Shown: positions 1 through 9,806 of the stretch, one piece after another
How the letters are laid out: every line of letters begins with the position of its first letter
How positions within the stretch are numbered: position 1 is the stretch's first letter
Source of the DNA: Chthoniobacterales bacterium
Lineage (GTDB): Bacteria; Verrucomicrobiota; Verrucomicrobiia; Chthoniobacterales; JACTMZ01
Assembly: GCA_018883245.1 (NCBI GenBank)
Contig: VEQL01000001.1
Coordinates: 30,701-94,700 of the forward strand
Direction of reading: 5' to 3'
Length of the DNA: 64,000 nucleotides
Notes under the pieces: generated by a model
The model's input: only the letters and a program-made list of their open reading frames with translations
Databases searched by the model: none
Told to the model about the DNA's origin: nothing
Made by a program: the position numbers and the translations under genes

Positions 1-3000
1 CGGACCGGTCGAGAGATTGGTTGTGTTTTGCACCGAGTAGTTGGTGCCGGCGTTGGTGAGTCCGACGTAGCTGATGTTCGATCCGGAGATGTTGATGAGA
101 TACGGCGTGGGGTTGGTCGGGTTGCCTCCGAACGCGTATTCGTCATAGTTGTCATAACCATCCCCGTCGGGATCGGCCGTGGTGTTGGTGTTCGACCCGG
201 AAAGCGCCCAAGCGCCGACCCAGTTGCTGTAAGTCAAATAGGACGACGGTGTGGCGCCAAAATTGAAGGTGATCGTGTTGATGTTAGTCGCCGGCATGCT
301 GTTGTAGGGGGAATTGCTGCTCAGCACATTCACGGCATAGACGGTGGCAGTCATGGTGCCGCTGCCGTTGGTCGGTGTGCCGACGATGGAGGCCTGCACA
401 TCGGTGCCTTCCGGATTGAGATCCACGCTCAATGCGAGGCCCGCCGGCAAGCCCGTCGCTTCCCAATAGGACGGCGTGTTGGAGTAATAAAGGGCGTTGC
501 TGAAGTAGAGCGCGTTGGTGGCGTTGAAAGTCGTGGTGCCGTAAGGAACGGGCGCGTTGGTGTTGGTGCTGGAGTTCGGATAGGGAGCGTTTTTACCGCT
601 GACCACCAACTCCAGAACAAAGTTTGTGTCGTTCGTTTGCCCGACAAAATTGTAAGCTGTGATAGATGAAGTCTGCGCGTAGACCTTCGTGAACGTCGAG
701 GACATCAAAAGGGGGCACTGGTCAACCATCCGTCCGACGATATAGCCCTGCCACGAGTTACTCACCACACCAGGCGTGTTGTTAGTGGTGACCCAGCGGT
801 TTATGAGGTGCAACCCGCGGGGAAGGTTTGTCGAGTAGTAGCCGCTGGAACCGACTGCGGGATCGGTCATGGATTGCTGCCAATTCAGCACAGTCAACTG
901 CATTGTATCCAGATCCTGCCAATTCGCATTCGTCGTGAACAAATGTCCCAACCCGATACCCGAGAAGTTATACCCTCCCCCCCCTTGGGGGACTTGCCAG
1001 AAGCCTGCGGGGGCGGGCAATACCGTAAAAACGTCCGTGCTCCCGACGCCACTGAGGATGCCTTCGCCGTTGGTGACTGCCACAAGGATCGCGCCGGTAG
1101 AAGCCCCCGATGGGACGACCGCGGCCAAGGCATTTGAGTCAACCTGACCGAGATTATTCGTGTAGGGCCAAGTGTATTGCGCTTCGACCCAGTAGCCGAC
1201 CGGAGAATTATAAACTGACGAGGAAAAATAGACCGCGTTGAAATTCTGCAAAGCAGGTCCTTCGGCCTGCGGCTTGACGAAGTTGGCCCCCAAAATTTTA
1301 ACTTTTGTTCCCGGGCCGCCTGCGACGGGATCGAAGCCGAGCACCGTCGGCCCGGGTTGGGTGCCATTGACGAAAATGGGTATCTCGTTGACGGTCACGT
1401 CCAGCTCTCCCGTGTTGTTGGTGCCGTAGGTCATCACGCCGATGCTGGCGATGGGGGCAGCCCCGTTCGGACCCATGCCGCTGTAGTTCACAACCGAGAC
1501 TGCGCCGCCCGCAGCCGGCGCGACATACGATTGCGGAATCAGATGGCCGGAAAGTGTCAACGTTCCGTCTTGATTGGTCGTGGCGATCACGCCGTAGGGC
1601 AACGCGCTGAGCCAGACGCCACCACCGTTGGTATTGGTCGTGGTGATCGTGATCTCGGGGATCGGCACGTTGGTCAAACCGCCTCCACTTTGGGGCGTCG
1701 AAGTGTTGGTCAACACAATCATGTTGTTCTGCCAGAAAGCCGGCGAAGTGCCCGAGCCGTTGGCGGTGGGGACAAAACCGAAGGGAAGTTGGTTGGTCGG
1801 AACAATCTGACCTCCTGCATTGGTGTTGGTCATGACCACGAGGTTGCCGCCTTGATTCGAATAAACCAGACCAACGGGAAGGTTGGTATTGAAGGAGACC
1901 GACGAGATCCCAGGACGCGATGCGCCCGCGGGGGGCGCGGAGACGGCATTGGTGAGATGGATTTCGAGCCAGACATTGGTGCTGCTGTGGGCTTGATAGA
2001 GCGGGACGCCTGGCGTGTAAGCGGCGTAAAGCATGCGGTCGCTGATCGGGTGACTATAGAGGGTGGGACTGAGCAGGAAGATCTGGTTGCCCCACGCAGA
2101 GTAACAACCGTCGTCATTGGTCCTGTTGGCGCGGTAAAGGCCGTTGGTCTGATCCCACCACTGCGTGGAGTTCATCCGGCCGATGAGGACGTTGGGCGAA
2201 CCGCTGTTGCTGTTGTTTGTGATTTTGCCGTCCGAGTTGTATTGCCAGCCGTTGGTCCAACCGTTGACCGGGCTTTGCACAAAGCCGCCGGCGAATCCGA
2301 AAGCGATTTCGTTGAGGAAGCGGTCGAGCACACTGGGGTAAAAGTGTTCGCTTCCCAATGCCGCAACATTGGTGATCCAGTTGTTGGCCGCACCTCCGGA
2401 CCAGAAGCTGACGTAACCCTGATTGCTGCTGCCAATGAAGCTTGCGGGCGCACTGTAGATGTATCCGGAGAAGACCGCATTCTGCGGGTTGCCGGAGTCG
2501 GGCGTGTATTGGATGGTCCAACCGAGACTCGCGGGAAAGTTCGTTATCGGCGTCGCACCGCTGGTGTAAGCACCGTAGTTGCTGTAGACCCCGACGGAAA
2601 CATTCGTCAGCACCGGAACGGGAGTGACGTAATTAGTATTGGCGTAGGATGAAACGGCTTGGGCATTGGTGTTCGGCTGGAAGGTCAAATCCGCATTCCA
2701 GACAAAGAAGTAGCCACCGGGCACGGGATCGCCGACCTCGGCATGAATTTTCGTCATGCCCCACGGCGTTCCGTCGGGGGCGTTCGCATTGTTCGTGGTG
2801 TTGTAAGCCACTTGGCTGACGTATCGGGAAAGTGATGGCGCGCTGAAGCCGGGCCATCCTTGGAGAAAATTGACCGTGCCCGAGGCACCGGGCCCCAAAT
2901 AGGCACCCATGGGCATCATCAAGCCGGGAGCCGCCGCGCTGCTCGGGCCGACCAAGCGCAACGTGTTGTTGTTCGTGGCGGACCCGAACCAGTTGACTCC

Positions 3001-3636
3001 CGGGGTCATGCGAAGATTCGTCAGGACCGTGGGAAGAATGGCGCCGTTGGTCGCCCCCGCGGGACCCTGCAGTATGACGGGCGACGTTGTATTCGAGCGC
3101 ACCACCGCATACGTCGGAACGGATAGTTCGTTGATGGCCGTCACGTCCACGGTGTCGAACCCGCTGCCGAAGTAGGCGTATTCCACCTGGACGAATGGCG
3201 CCATGCCCCACTGATTGGTGGACGGGCCGACCGGCGAGGGATTGCCGCCCTTGTTGGCGCCGGTGCTGTATTGCTGGTTGGTCAGCCCAACCCAAAAAGA
3301 ACCGCTTTTAGTGTATTGCACATAAAGACGACGGTAGGTGCCTGTGGAATCAGTCACAGGTGTGAGATTGGTCAGGGAAACCGACGTTCCGTTCGGCACC
3401 GACGTCGCTATGCCATTCGAAGTATAAACATTGAATTGTGCGGCGTCCGTCGGGTCGGTCCCGGTGACGAGCAACTGGACATTGTCATCGCCGTTCCCGG
3501 TGTTGTTGTAAAAACGAACCTCAAGCGGGTCGTAGGACGGCGTCTGCGCCTGCGTTGTGCGGGGAAGACCGGAAAGAATGACAGAAACCGACAGAGCAAA
3601 ATAAAGCGGCGCGAAGAAGGTGCGTTTTTTGATCAT
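1..3636 (-). CDS. Very large secreted Asn/Thr-rich multidomain protein, 3' end outside window
   Basis: One frame stays open for all 1212 codons from the ATG at 3636 to the window edge. Residues 1-30 form a signal peptide (MIKKR, then a hydrophobic core, cleavage likely after TQA). Residues about 36-190 resemble the thaumatin-like/GH64 beta-1,3-glucanase fold (start LEVRFYNNTG, later WGMAPFVQVEYAYFGSGFD), but I cannot place catalytic residues. A TIG/IPT-like segment starts near residue 762 (LGFDPVAGGPGTKVKILGANF region). A putative Ig (He_PIG-like) unit lies near 1045-1110 (GLPAGLALS, then GTPTNGSGT). Near residue 1153 is a DPDGDGYDNYDEY calcium-loop motif of thrombospondin type 3 kind. TN and TNTN pairs occur throughout. 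A C-terminal sorting signal would be expected beyond the window. The product is probably extracellular or surface-bound; its substrate is unknown. Confidence 0.85.
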   Translation of the reverse strand, partial: MIKKRTFFAPLYFALSVSVILSGLPRTTQAQTPSYDPLEVRFYNNTGNGDDNVQLLVTGTDPTDAAQFNVYTSNGIATSVPNGTSVSLTNLTPVTDSTGTYRRLYVQYTKSGSFWVGLTNQQYSTGANKGGNPSPVGPSTNQWGMAPFVQVEYAYFGSGFDTVDVTAINELSVPTYAVVRSNTTSPVILQGPAGATNGAILPTVLTNLRMTPGVNWFGSATNNNTLRLVGPSSAAAPGLMMPMGAYLGPGASGTVNFLQGWPGFSAPSLSRYVSQVAYNTTNNANAPDGTPWGMTKIHAEVGDPVPGGYFFVWNADLTFQPNTNAQAVSSYANTNYVTPVPVLTNVSVGVYSNYGAYTSGATPITNFPASLGWTIQYTPDSGNPQNAVFSGYIYSAPASFIGSSNQGYVSFWSGGAANNWITNVAALGSEHFYPSVLDRFLNEIAFGFAGGFVQSPVNGWTNGWQYNSDGKITNNSNSGSPNVLIGRMNSTQWWDQTNGLYRANRTNDDGCYSAWGNQIFLLSPTLYSHPISDRMLYAAYTPGVPLYQAHSSTNVWLEIHLTNAVSAPPAGASRPGISSVSFNTNLPVGLVYSNQGGNLVVMTNTNAGGQIVPTNQLPFGFVPTANGSGTSPAFWQNNMIVLTNTSTPQSGGGLTNVPIPEITITTTNTNGGGVWLSALPYGVIATTNQDGTLTLSGHLIPQSYVAPAAGGAVSVVNYSGMGPNGAAPIASIGVMTYGTNNTGELDVTVNEIPIFVNGTQPGPTVLGFDPVAGGPGTKVKILGANFVKPQAEGPALQNFNAVYFSSSVYNSPVGYWVEAQYTWPYTNNLGQVDSNALAAVVPSGASTGAILVAVTNGEGILSGVGSTDVFTVLPAPAGFWQVPQGGGGYNFSGIGLGHLFTTNANWQDLDTMQLTVLNWQQSMTDPAVGSSGYYSTNLPRGLHLINRWVTTNNTPGVVSNSWQGYIVGRMVDQCPLLMSSTFTKVYAQTSSITAYNFVGQTNDTNFVLELVVSGKNAPYPNSSTNTNAPVPYGTTTFNATNALYFSNALYYSNTPSYWEATGLPAGLALSVDLNPEGTDVQASIVGTPTNGSGTMTATVYAVNVLSSNSPYNSMPATNINTITFNFGATPSSYLTYSNWVGAWALSGSNTNTTADPDGDGYDNYDEYAFGGNPTNPTPYLINISGSNISYVGLTNAGTNYSVQNTTNLSTGP

Positions 3637-3768
3637 GGGGTGTTCCGCCTGAAGGGAGACAAGACACCTGTTCGGAGCCAATAGCAAGGGGTTAATAACA
3701 AACTTGGTGAGGTGCTTCCGCCCTTGCTGCCTTGGCAGGCGATCACACCGCACGTAAGCTCCCAAGCC

Positions 3769-4143
3769 ATGAACATGCCACGCATCATCTTTGTCTTTGC
3801 CGTCATCTTTGTCCTCTTGGGAATTGGGGCCTATCTGGTCACCGGGGCGCAGTCTTGGACCGCGCTTATACCAACGATTTTCGGGCTCCTGCTGGCTTTG
3901 GCCGGCGGATTTTCGCTCAAGAGCCTGAAACACGGCGGTCACGTTGCGGCATTGCTTGGAGTAATAGGGTTCCTCGGGACGGCCAAAAGCCTGATCAAAC
4001 TTCCGGCACTTTTTTCTGGCGCTCCGCTCGACCGCCCGGCTGCGGTCGCCACGCAGGCAGTGATGGCGGTGCTGTGCATCGTGTTCATCGCGCTTTGTGT
4101 GAAGTCGTTCATTGACGCGCGGCGCGGAAAGAAAGCCTGGTGA
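3769..4143 (+). CDS. Small integral membrane protein, function unknown
   Basis: This 124-residue protein begins MNMPRIIF and has about four hydrophobic segments (roughly 5-25, 30-50, 58-75 and 92-112), ending in a basic tail ARRGKKAW. The ATG at 3769 is preferred over the upstream one at 3712 because the extra 19 residues are not hydrophobic and look untranslated; no clear ribosome site is visible at either. Its stop overlaps the start of the alanine racemase gene by one base, so the two are probably co-transcribed and translationally coupled. I do not recognise a named family. Confidence 0.75.
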   Translation: MNMPRIIFVFAVIFVLLGIGAYLVTGAQSWTALIPTIFGLLLALAGGFSLKSLKHGGHVAALLGVIGFLGTAKSLIKLPALFSGAPLDRPAAVATQAVMAVLCIVFIALCVKSFIDARRGKKAW

Positions 4144-5249
4144 TGTCCGCACACCGCTGTTGGGCGGAAATCGACCACGACGCGCTGCGCCACAACACGC
4201 AGGCTCTCCGGCGCACAATCGGCGGGAAATCAGGCATCATTGCGGTGGTCAAGGCCGATGGCTACGGTCACGGCGGACCCGCGGTGGCAAAAACTTTGGC
4301 GCCGCATGTCGAGCAATTCGGCGTAGCCACGCTGGACGAGGCACGGGCCGTCCGCGCTGCCGTGCCGGAGAAAGATATTCTGCTTTTGAGTCCGTGCCTG
4401 CCCGCCGAACGCGAAGAGGTTGTGAAGGTAGGATTCATTCCCGTCGTTTCGAGCACGGCCGAGGCCAAAGCTTACGCACGTCTCGCTCAAGGGAAACCCG
4501 TGCGGATTCATCTTTGCATCGACACCGGCATGGGACGCATCGGCGTGTGGCAGGATGAGGCCATAAAAACCGCGCGGGAAATCGCCGCGATCCCCGGCAT
4601 CGAAGTGGAAAGCGTCTCGACGCATTTGCCCGCGGCGGACAGCGATCCGGATTTCACCTCGGCCGAGCTGGAAGCATGGAACAGAATTGTCGCGCAGCTA
4701 CGTCCGATTTTGCCGTGCGCGAAATTTCACGCACTGAACAGCGCAGCCTCGCTCGAGCGCCCGCAATACGCCGCTGACCGCGTGCGTCCGGGCCTTGCGC
4801 TCTATGGCATTTCTCCCCTCCCCGCGTTCGAAAAGCTGCTCAAACCGGTCATGACTCTGAAAACGCGCATCACGCTGGTGCGCGATTTCGGGCCGGGACG
4901 CGGGATCAGCTATGGACGCGATTTCATCACGCCGAAGCCCATGCGCGTCGCCACGCTGGCTATAGGCTACGCGGACGGCTATCCGCGACAAACCTCCAAC
5001 AAGAGCGCGCAGGTGCTCGTGCGCGGCCGGCGTTGTCCGACCCTCGGTCGAATCACCATGGACCAATTGATGGTCGATGTCACAGACCTGCCGCGCGATA
5101 TCGCACCCGGTGAGGAAGTCGTTCTGTTCGGCAAGCAAGACGGCGGCGAGATCGCGGTCAAGGAAGTTGCGTCATGGTCTGAAACCATCACCTGGGATAT
5201 CTTCACACGCCTCGGACGCCGCGTGCAGTTGGTGCATCTGGAAGTCTGA
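4143..5249 (+). CDS. alr: Alanine racemase
   Basis: PLP-dependent enzyme that interconverts L- and D-alanine for peptidoglycan. The PLP lysine is K37 in AVVKADGYGHG and the second catalytic base is Y257 in GRGISYGRDF. At 368 residues it has the normal family length. The ATG at 4143 overlaps the TGA of the membrane protein upstream; a GTG at 4140 is a possible alternative adding one residue. The stop lies inside a 6-bp stem-loop (CTGAGC, AAAGAG, GCTCAG at 5246-5263) between it and the convergent cstA gene, too weak to call a terminator with confidence. Confidence 0.96.
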   Translation: MSAHRCWAEIDHDALRHNTQALRRTIGGKSGIIAVVKADGYGHGGPAVAKTLAPHVEQFGVATLDEARAVRAAVPEKDILLLSPCLPAEREEVVKVGFIPVVSSTAEAKAYARLAQGKPVRIHLCIDTGMGRIGVWQDEAIKTAREIAAIPGIEVESVSTHLPAADSDPDFTSAELEAWNRIVAQLRPILPCAKFHALNSAASLERPQYAADRVRPGLALYGISPLPAFEKLLKPVMTLKTRITLVRDFGPGRGISYGRDFITPKPMRVATLAIGYADGYPRQTSNKSAQVLVRGRRCPTLGRITMDQLMVDVTDLPRDIAPGEEVVLFGKQDGGEIAVKEVASWSETITWDIFTRLGRRVQLVHLEV

Positions 5250-5259
5250 GCAAAGAGGC

Positions 5260-7311
5260 TCAGGCCGCCGGCAGCGCGACAGCCGGGTCCTCCCGCAGGG
5301 GAATGACGCGGTTCCGCGCGAGGATCAGCCACCATACGCGCGCGGAAGAGAGAACAATCAGCAGAACCAAGACCAGAAACACCGACGTGACCGCGGCGTT
5401 CACGTTGTTGTTCATCAGCAGGTGCTCCCAAGTGGCGAGTTGATCCGACGTGCCGCCCGCGGCGATTTTGCCGCGCAACTCCGCTGCAGCACTGAGAAAT
5501 CCGAGGCGCGGATCCGCGGCAAAAATTTTCTGCCAGCCCGCGGTCATGGTGACAGCCAAGACCCAAGCCATGGGAACGAGCGGGACCCACGCGTAACGCG
5601 CACGTCCCATTTTGAGGAGCACCGTGACACCGAGCGAAAACGCGATGACGGCAAGAAGCTGGTTGGCGATGCCGAAAATCGGCCAGAGCGAGTTGATGCC
5701 GCCGAGGGGATCGATGACGCCCTGGTAGAGAAACCATCCCCACGCGGTGACGAAGGCAATGCTGGCCAGCCAATTTCCGGCTGCGGACTCGGTGTCCCCG
5801 AGCGGTTTCCACACGTGCCCGAGCAGATCCTGCACGAGGAACCGGCCGACACGCGTCCCGGCGTCGATCGTCGTGAGGATAAAGAGGGCCTCGAACATGA
5901 TGGCGAAGTGATACCAGATGGCGATGGCTGTGGGGTTGTTCGTGAGCTTGGAAAACATTTGCGCCATGCCGACGGCGAATGTCGGCGCGCCGCCGGTGCG
6001 TCCGATCATCGACTTCTCGCCGACGCTGGCAGCCAGCCCGGACATTTCCTGTTCAGTGACCGGGAATCCGAGGGCCGTGACTTTTTCCACCACAGCCGCG
6101 GGCTCTCCCTTCATGTTGATGGCGAAATATTCGCCGGGGTTCATCGTGCAGGCCGCGATGAGCGCCATCACCGCGACAAGCATTTCGGTGATCATGGATC
6201 CGTAGCCGACGAAGCGTATGTCGGCCTCGCGCGCGAGGATCTTCGGCGTGGTGCCGGATGAAATGATTGCGTGGAAACCCGAGATCGCTCCGCAGGCGAT
6301 CGTCACGAAGCAGAACGGGAACACGGGACCGGCGAAAACGGGGCCGCTGCCGTCGATGAATCGCGTGAGCGCGGGCATCTGGAGCACCGGCATGATGAAG
6401 ACGATGGCCACCGCGAGAAAACCGACCGCACCGATTTTCAGAAAAGAGCTGAGGTAATCGCGCGGGGCGAGAAGAAGCCAGACGGGCAGGACCGAGGCGA
6501 GAAGACCATAGCCCATAATGAGCCACGCGAGCGTGGTCTCCTTGCAGAAAAACCACTGCTCGAGCGCGGTGCCCTGGATCCAATGGCCGCCCAAGACGGA
6601 GAGGAACAATCCGGCCACGCCGAAGATACTGATGGCTTTCATTCCCGCCGTATTCGTCTTCATCCCCCATCCCATGACCATGGCCAGCGGTATGGTAGCG
6701 GCGATGGTGAAGAGTCCCCACGAGCTTTCAGCCAGGGCCTTGACCACCACGAGGGCAAGCACGGCTAGGAGAATAATCATGATCGCGAGAATGCTCACGA
6801 GGGCCACCCCGCCGGCGAAAGATCCGATCTCGTCGCGCACCATGCGCGCGAGGGATTTTCCCCCGCGTCGCGTCGAGCAGAACATGACGATGCAATCATG
6901 CACCGCACCGCCCAAGGTCGCACCGACAAGAATCCAAAGCAGACCAGGCAGATAGCCGAACTGCGCGGCCAGCACCGGGCCGACCAGCGGGCCCGGTCCG
7001 GCGATCGCGGCGAAATGGTGGCCGAAAACAACCCAGCGGTTTGTCGGGACATAATCACGGTTGTCGTTGCGGAGGACAGCCGGCGTGGCGCGCGCGTCAT
7101 CAAGCGTGAGGACCTTGGCCATAAGCCAGGCGGAATGAAACCTCCACGAGAGGGCGAAGACGCAGAGCGAAGCGATGACGATCCATAGCGCGCTGATGTG
7201 CTCCCCGCGCGCAGTGGAAACAACCGCGAGCGCACCCGCGCCGGCAGCGAACACGGCGAACCAGCCGAGCAGTGCAGGCAGCGACAGGCGACGCGACGTG
7301 GGGTCAGTCAT
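5260..7311 (-). CDS. cstA: CstA-family carbon starvation transporter
   Basis: Polytopic membrane protein of 683 residues with the CstA signature segments: VVFGHHFAAIAGPGPLVGP near residue 90, GGAVHDCIVMFCSTRR, and GFHAIISSGTTPK in the middle. Known members carry peptides or pyruvate into the cell during carbon limitation; which substrate applies here cannot be told. The ATG at 7311 (MTDPTSRRLS) is chosen because the 14 residues before it in an extended frame are not membrane-like. It lies 38 bases after livF on the same strand, so it may be the last gene of the liv transcript. It converges with alr, with only ten bases between stops. Confidence 0.93.
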   Translation of the reverse strand: MTDPTSRRLSLPALLGWFAVFAAGAGALAVVSTARGEHISALWIVIASLCVFALSWRFHSAWLMAKVLTLDDARATPAVLRNDNRDYVPTNRWVVFGHHFAAIAGPGPLVGPVLAAQFGYLPGLLWILVGATLGGAVHDCIVMFCSTRRGGKSLARMVRDEIGSFAGGVALVSILAIMIILLAVLALVVVKALAESSWGLFTIAATIPLAMVMGWGMKTNTAGMKAISIFGVAGLFLSVLGGHWIQGTALEQWFFCKETTLAWLIMGYGLLASVLPVWLLLAPRDYLSSFLKIGAVGFLAVAIVFIMPVLQMPALTRFIDGSGPVFAGPVFPFCFVTIACGAISGFHAIISSGTTPKILAREADIRFVGYGSMITEMLVAVMALIAACTMNPGEYFAINMKGEPAAVVEKVTALGFPVTEQEMSGLAASVGEKSMIGRTGGAPTFAVGMAQMFSKLTNNPTAIAIWYHFAIMFEALFILTTIDAGTRVGRFLVQDLLGHVWKPLGDTESAAGNWLASIAFVTAWGWFLYQGVIDPLGGINSLWPIFGIANQLLAVIAFSLGVTVLLKMGRARYAWVPLVPMAWVLAVTMTAGWQKIFAADPRLGFLSAAAELRGKIAAGGTSDQLATWEHLLMNNNVNAAVTSVFLVLVLLIVLSSARVWWLILARNRVIPLREDPAVALPAA

Positions 7312-7349
7312 GGTGCAAACGCATTGCGTAATGCAGCGCGCAGATGCCG

Positions 7350-8066
7350 TCAACCTGCGCCAAGGTAGGCTTCGCGCACCCGCGGGTTGTCGAGAAGTTC
7401 GGACGCGGGACCTTCAAGAACGAGGCTTCCTGTTTCGAGCAGGCAGGCACGGTGCGCGAGGCGCAGCGCCATGTTGGCGTTTTGTTCGACGAGCAGGATC
7501 GTGACCCCGTCGTCGTTCAGTTGCCGTAGCACGGCAAAAATTTCCTGCACGAGTTTCGGCGCAAGGCCCATCGAGGGCTCGTCGAGGAGGAGGACGTTCG
7601 CATCGCTCATCAGCGCGCGGGCCATGGCGAGCATCTGTTGCTCGCCGCCGCTGAGCGTCCCGGCCATTTGCGAGAGCCTTTCGCGAAGGCGCGGGAAAAT
7701 GTGAAGGACTTTTTCCAGATCGCGGTTGCGCGCGGCTTTGTCGCGACGCACCCATGCGCCGAGCTGCAGGTTTTCCATCACCGTGAGGCCGCCGAAAATC
7801 CCGCGCCCCTCGGGAACATGGGCCATGCCGAGGCGGACAATGCGGTCGGCTGTCAGGTCGCCGATATCGCGACCGCCGAGGTGCACGGAACCCTCGTAAG
7901 GCAGCAAACCCGAAAGCGCGCGCAGGGTCGTCGTCTTGCCCGCGCCGTTGGCGCCGACGAGGGCGAGGATTTCACCGCGCATGAGCGTGAAGCCGATACC
8001 TTTCACGGCGCGGATATCGCCGTAGCGGACCACCAAGTCTCTTACCTCAAGCGCCGCTTCACCCAT
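7350..8066 (-). CDS. livF: Branched-chain amino acid ABC transporter ATP-binding protein LivF
   Basis: ATPase of a high-affinity uptake system, 238 residues. Walker A is GANGAGKTT (residues 38-46), the signature is LSGGEQQ, and Walker B is NVLLLDEPSMGLA. LivF is separated from LivG by its shorter length and the SMGLAP motif. A strong Shine-Dalgarno GGAGGA sits about ten bases before the ATG. The start overlaps the end of livG by eight bases, consistent with coupled translation in livKHMGF. Confidence 0.93.
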   Translation of the reverse strand: MGEAALEVRDLVVRYGDIRAVKGIGFTLMRGEILALVGANGAGKTTTLRALSGLLPYEGSVHLGGRDIGDLTADRIVRLGMAHVPEGRGIFGGLTVMENLQLGAWVRRDKAARNRDLEKVLHIFPRLRERLSQMAGTLSGGEQQMLAMARALMSDANVLLLDEPSMGLAPKLVQEIFAVLRQLNDDGVTILLVEQNANMALRLAHRACLLETGSLVLEGPASELLDNPRVREAYLGAG

Positions 8067-8835
8067 GGGTGTCCTCCTGTCCGAGGTATGCTTCGATCAC
8101 CTTGGGGTCGCGGCGCACCTCTTCCGCCGTTCCCTCGGCGATGGTCGCGCCGAAATCCAACACGGTGATGCGGTCGCAGAAGCTCATGACCAGCTGCATG
8201 TGGTGTTCGATGAGGAGCATTGTCACCGAGAAATGATCTCTCAGCCACCCGAGGAACTCGACGAGCTTGAGCGTTTCGGCGGAATTCATTCCGGCGGCGG
8301 GCTCGTCGAGGAGCAACAGCGCGGGGTTCAGGGCCATGGCGCGGGCGATCTCCAGCCTGCGCTGCGATCCGTAGGGAAGGTCGCCGGCCCGCTCCCGCGA
8401 AACATCGCCCAGCCCGAATTTTTCCAGCATGTCCTCGCATCGCGCGATCGTCTTCTTTTCGGCGCGGCGCGCCGACGGCAGCTGGATCATGGCCCCGGGC
8501 CACGAGTAGCGCGCATGCGCGTCGTGCGCGATGCGGACGTTGTCGAGGACGGTGAGGTCGCGGAACAGGCGGATGTTCTGGAACGTCCGGGCGATGCCGC
8601 CGCGCGCGATGGCCGAGGGACGCCTGCCGGCGATGGATTCCCCGCGGAAAAGAATGTCACCCTCGGTCGGAGCGTAAATGCCGGTCACGACATTGAACGC
8701 CGTGGTTTTGCCCGCGCCGTTCGGACCGATGATCCCGTGGGCATGACCCTGTTCGACATCGACCGAGAAATCCGACAGGGCAACAAGGCCGCCGAACCGC
8801 ATGGTCACGCGACGCACTTCGAGCAACGCGCTCAT
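8059..8835 (-). CDS. livG: Branched-chain amino acid ABC transporter ATP-binding protein LivG
   Basis: Second ATPase of the same transporter, 258 residues from MSALLEVRRV. Walker A is GPNGAGKTT, the LivG-type signature is LPYGSQRRLEIARAMA, and Walker B is ALLLLDEPAAGMN; AAGMN is typical of LivG. The ATG at 8835 is chosen over a longer frame because GGAGGA lies just upstream and it overlaps the livM stop as ATGA. Works in the cytoplasm as a partner of LivF on the LivH/LivM channel. Confidence 0.93.
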   Translation of the reverse strand: MSALLEVRRVTMRFGGLVALSDFSVDVEQGHAHGIIGPNGAGKTTAFNVVTGIYAPTEGDILFRGESIAGRRPSAIARGGIARTFQNIRLFRDLTVLDNVRIAHDAHARYSWPGAMIQLPSARRAEKKTIARCEDMLEKFGLGDVSRERAGDLPYGSQRRLEIARAMALNPALLLLDEPAAGMNSAETLKLVEFLGWLRDHFSVTMLLIEHHMQLVMSFCDRITVLDFGATIAEGTAEEVRRDPKVIEAYLGQEDTHG

Positions 8836-9806
8836 TTGCCGTCCTCCTTGCGTTTGAATTCGCGCCGCGGGACAAACCACGCGAATTCACGCATGCCCAT
8901 GATTCCGCGGGGGCGGAAAATCATGAGCAGCACGAGGATAAGGGGCAAGATGACCATGCGCCACGTCCCGAGCGGCTGGAGCAACTGGGCGAGGATCGTG
9001 AAGACCGTGGCGCCGAGGATGGAGCCTGCCAGCGAGCCGACGCCGCCGAGATACACCATGACGAGAATCTCGGTCGACTTGACGATGTCGAACACCGAGG
9101 GGTTGATGAACTGTAGCTGGTGGGCGAAGAGCGCGCCAGCCACGCCGCCGAAGAAGGAGGAGACAACGAAAGCAGCCAGCTTTGCTTTCCGCGTGTCCAC
9201 GCCCATCGCGTTGGCGGCGATTTCGTCCTCGCGCACCGCGACAATACCGCGGCCGAAGCGCGAATAAACGAGATTGCGGATCGTCCAGAGCGTGACGACA
9301 ACCCACAGCGCCGTCCAAAGCAGCGTGGTGTGGCTGCCGATGCCGAGGAATCCGCGCGGCCCGCCCACATACGGGATATTTTCCAAACCCGACTTGACGA
9401 TCATGAGGAAGGCGAGCGTGATGATCGCCAGGTAATCGCCGCGGGTTTTGAACGAAAGCAGGCCGAGAAGGAATCCGACCGCACCAGCCAGCAGTCCTCC
9501 GGCGCAAACGGCGACAGGGAACATCCAGAGCGGGTCGCCCCACTCCAGCCATTTGACCGAGACACAGGCCGAGAGATAAGCACCCAGCGCCATGAAGCCT
9601 GCATGACCGACCGAGAATTCGCCCATCCAGCCGTTCACGAGGTTGAGGCTCACGCAGAGGATGATGTTGATACCGAGGGTGACGAGAACGAAGCGGACGT
9701 AGTCATCGACCAGTCCGAATCTCTCGACGGCAAAGCACGCGGCCAGGCAGACCCCGAGAAGGGCGAGGAGCACGCCGCGCGGCGGGGGTTGTCGCAGCCA
9801 GCGCAT
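8832..9806 (-). CDS. livM: Branched-chain amino acid ABC transporter permease LivM
   Basis: Inner-membrane permease subunit of 324 residues. Shows the LivM core GEFSVGHAGFMALGAYLSA and later LVYSRFGRGIVAVREDEIAANAMGVD, the coupling loop that contacts the ATPases. The ATG at 9806 (MRWLRQPPP) overlaps the TGA of livH by one base; the longer upstream frame is Arg-rich and overlaps livH in another frame, so it is rejected. C-terminus is charged (FKRKEDGK) and overlaps livG by four bases. Confidence 0.92.
   Translation of the reverse strand: MRWLRQPPPRGVLLALLGVCLAACFAVERFGLVDDYVRFVLVTLGINIILCVSLNLVNGWMGEFSVGHAGFMALGAYLSACVSVKWLEWGDPLWMFPVAVCAGGLLAGAVGFLLGLLSFKTRGDYLAIITLAFLMIVKSGLENIPYVGGPRGFLGIGSHTTLLWTALWVVVTLWTIRNLVYSRFGRGIVAVREDEIAANAMGVDTRKAKLAAFVVSSFFGGVAGALFAHQLQFINPSVFDIVKSTEILVMVYLGGVGSLAGSILGATVFTILAQLLQPLGTWRMVILPLILVLLMIFRPRGIMGMREFAWFVPRREFKRKEDGK

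Noticed and set aside
5246..5263. Six-bp stem-loop between alr and cstA
   Set aside because: Perfect but short, overlaps the alr stop, and no T-tract follows on either strand.
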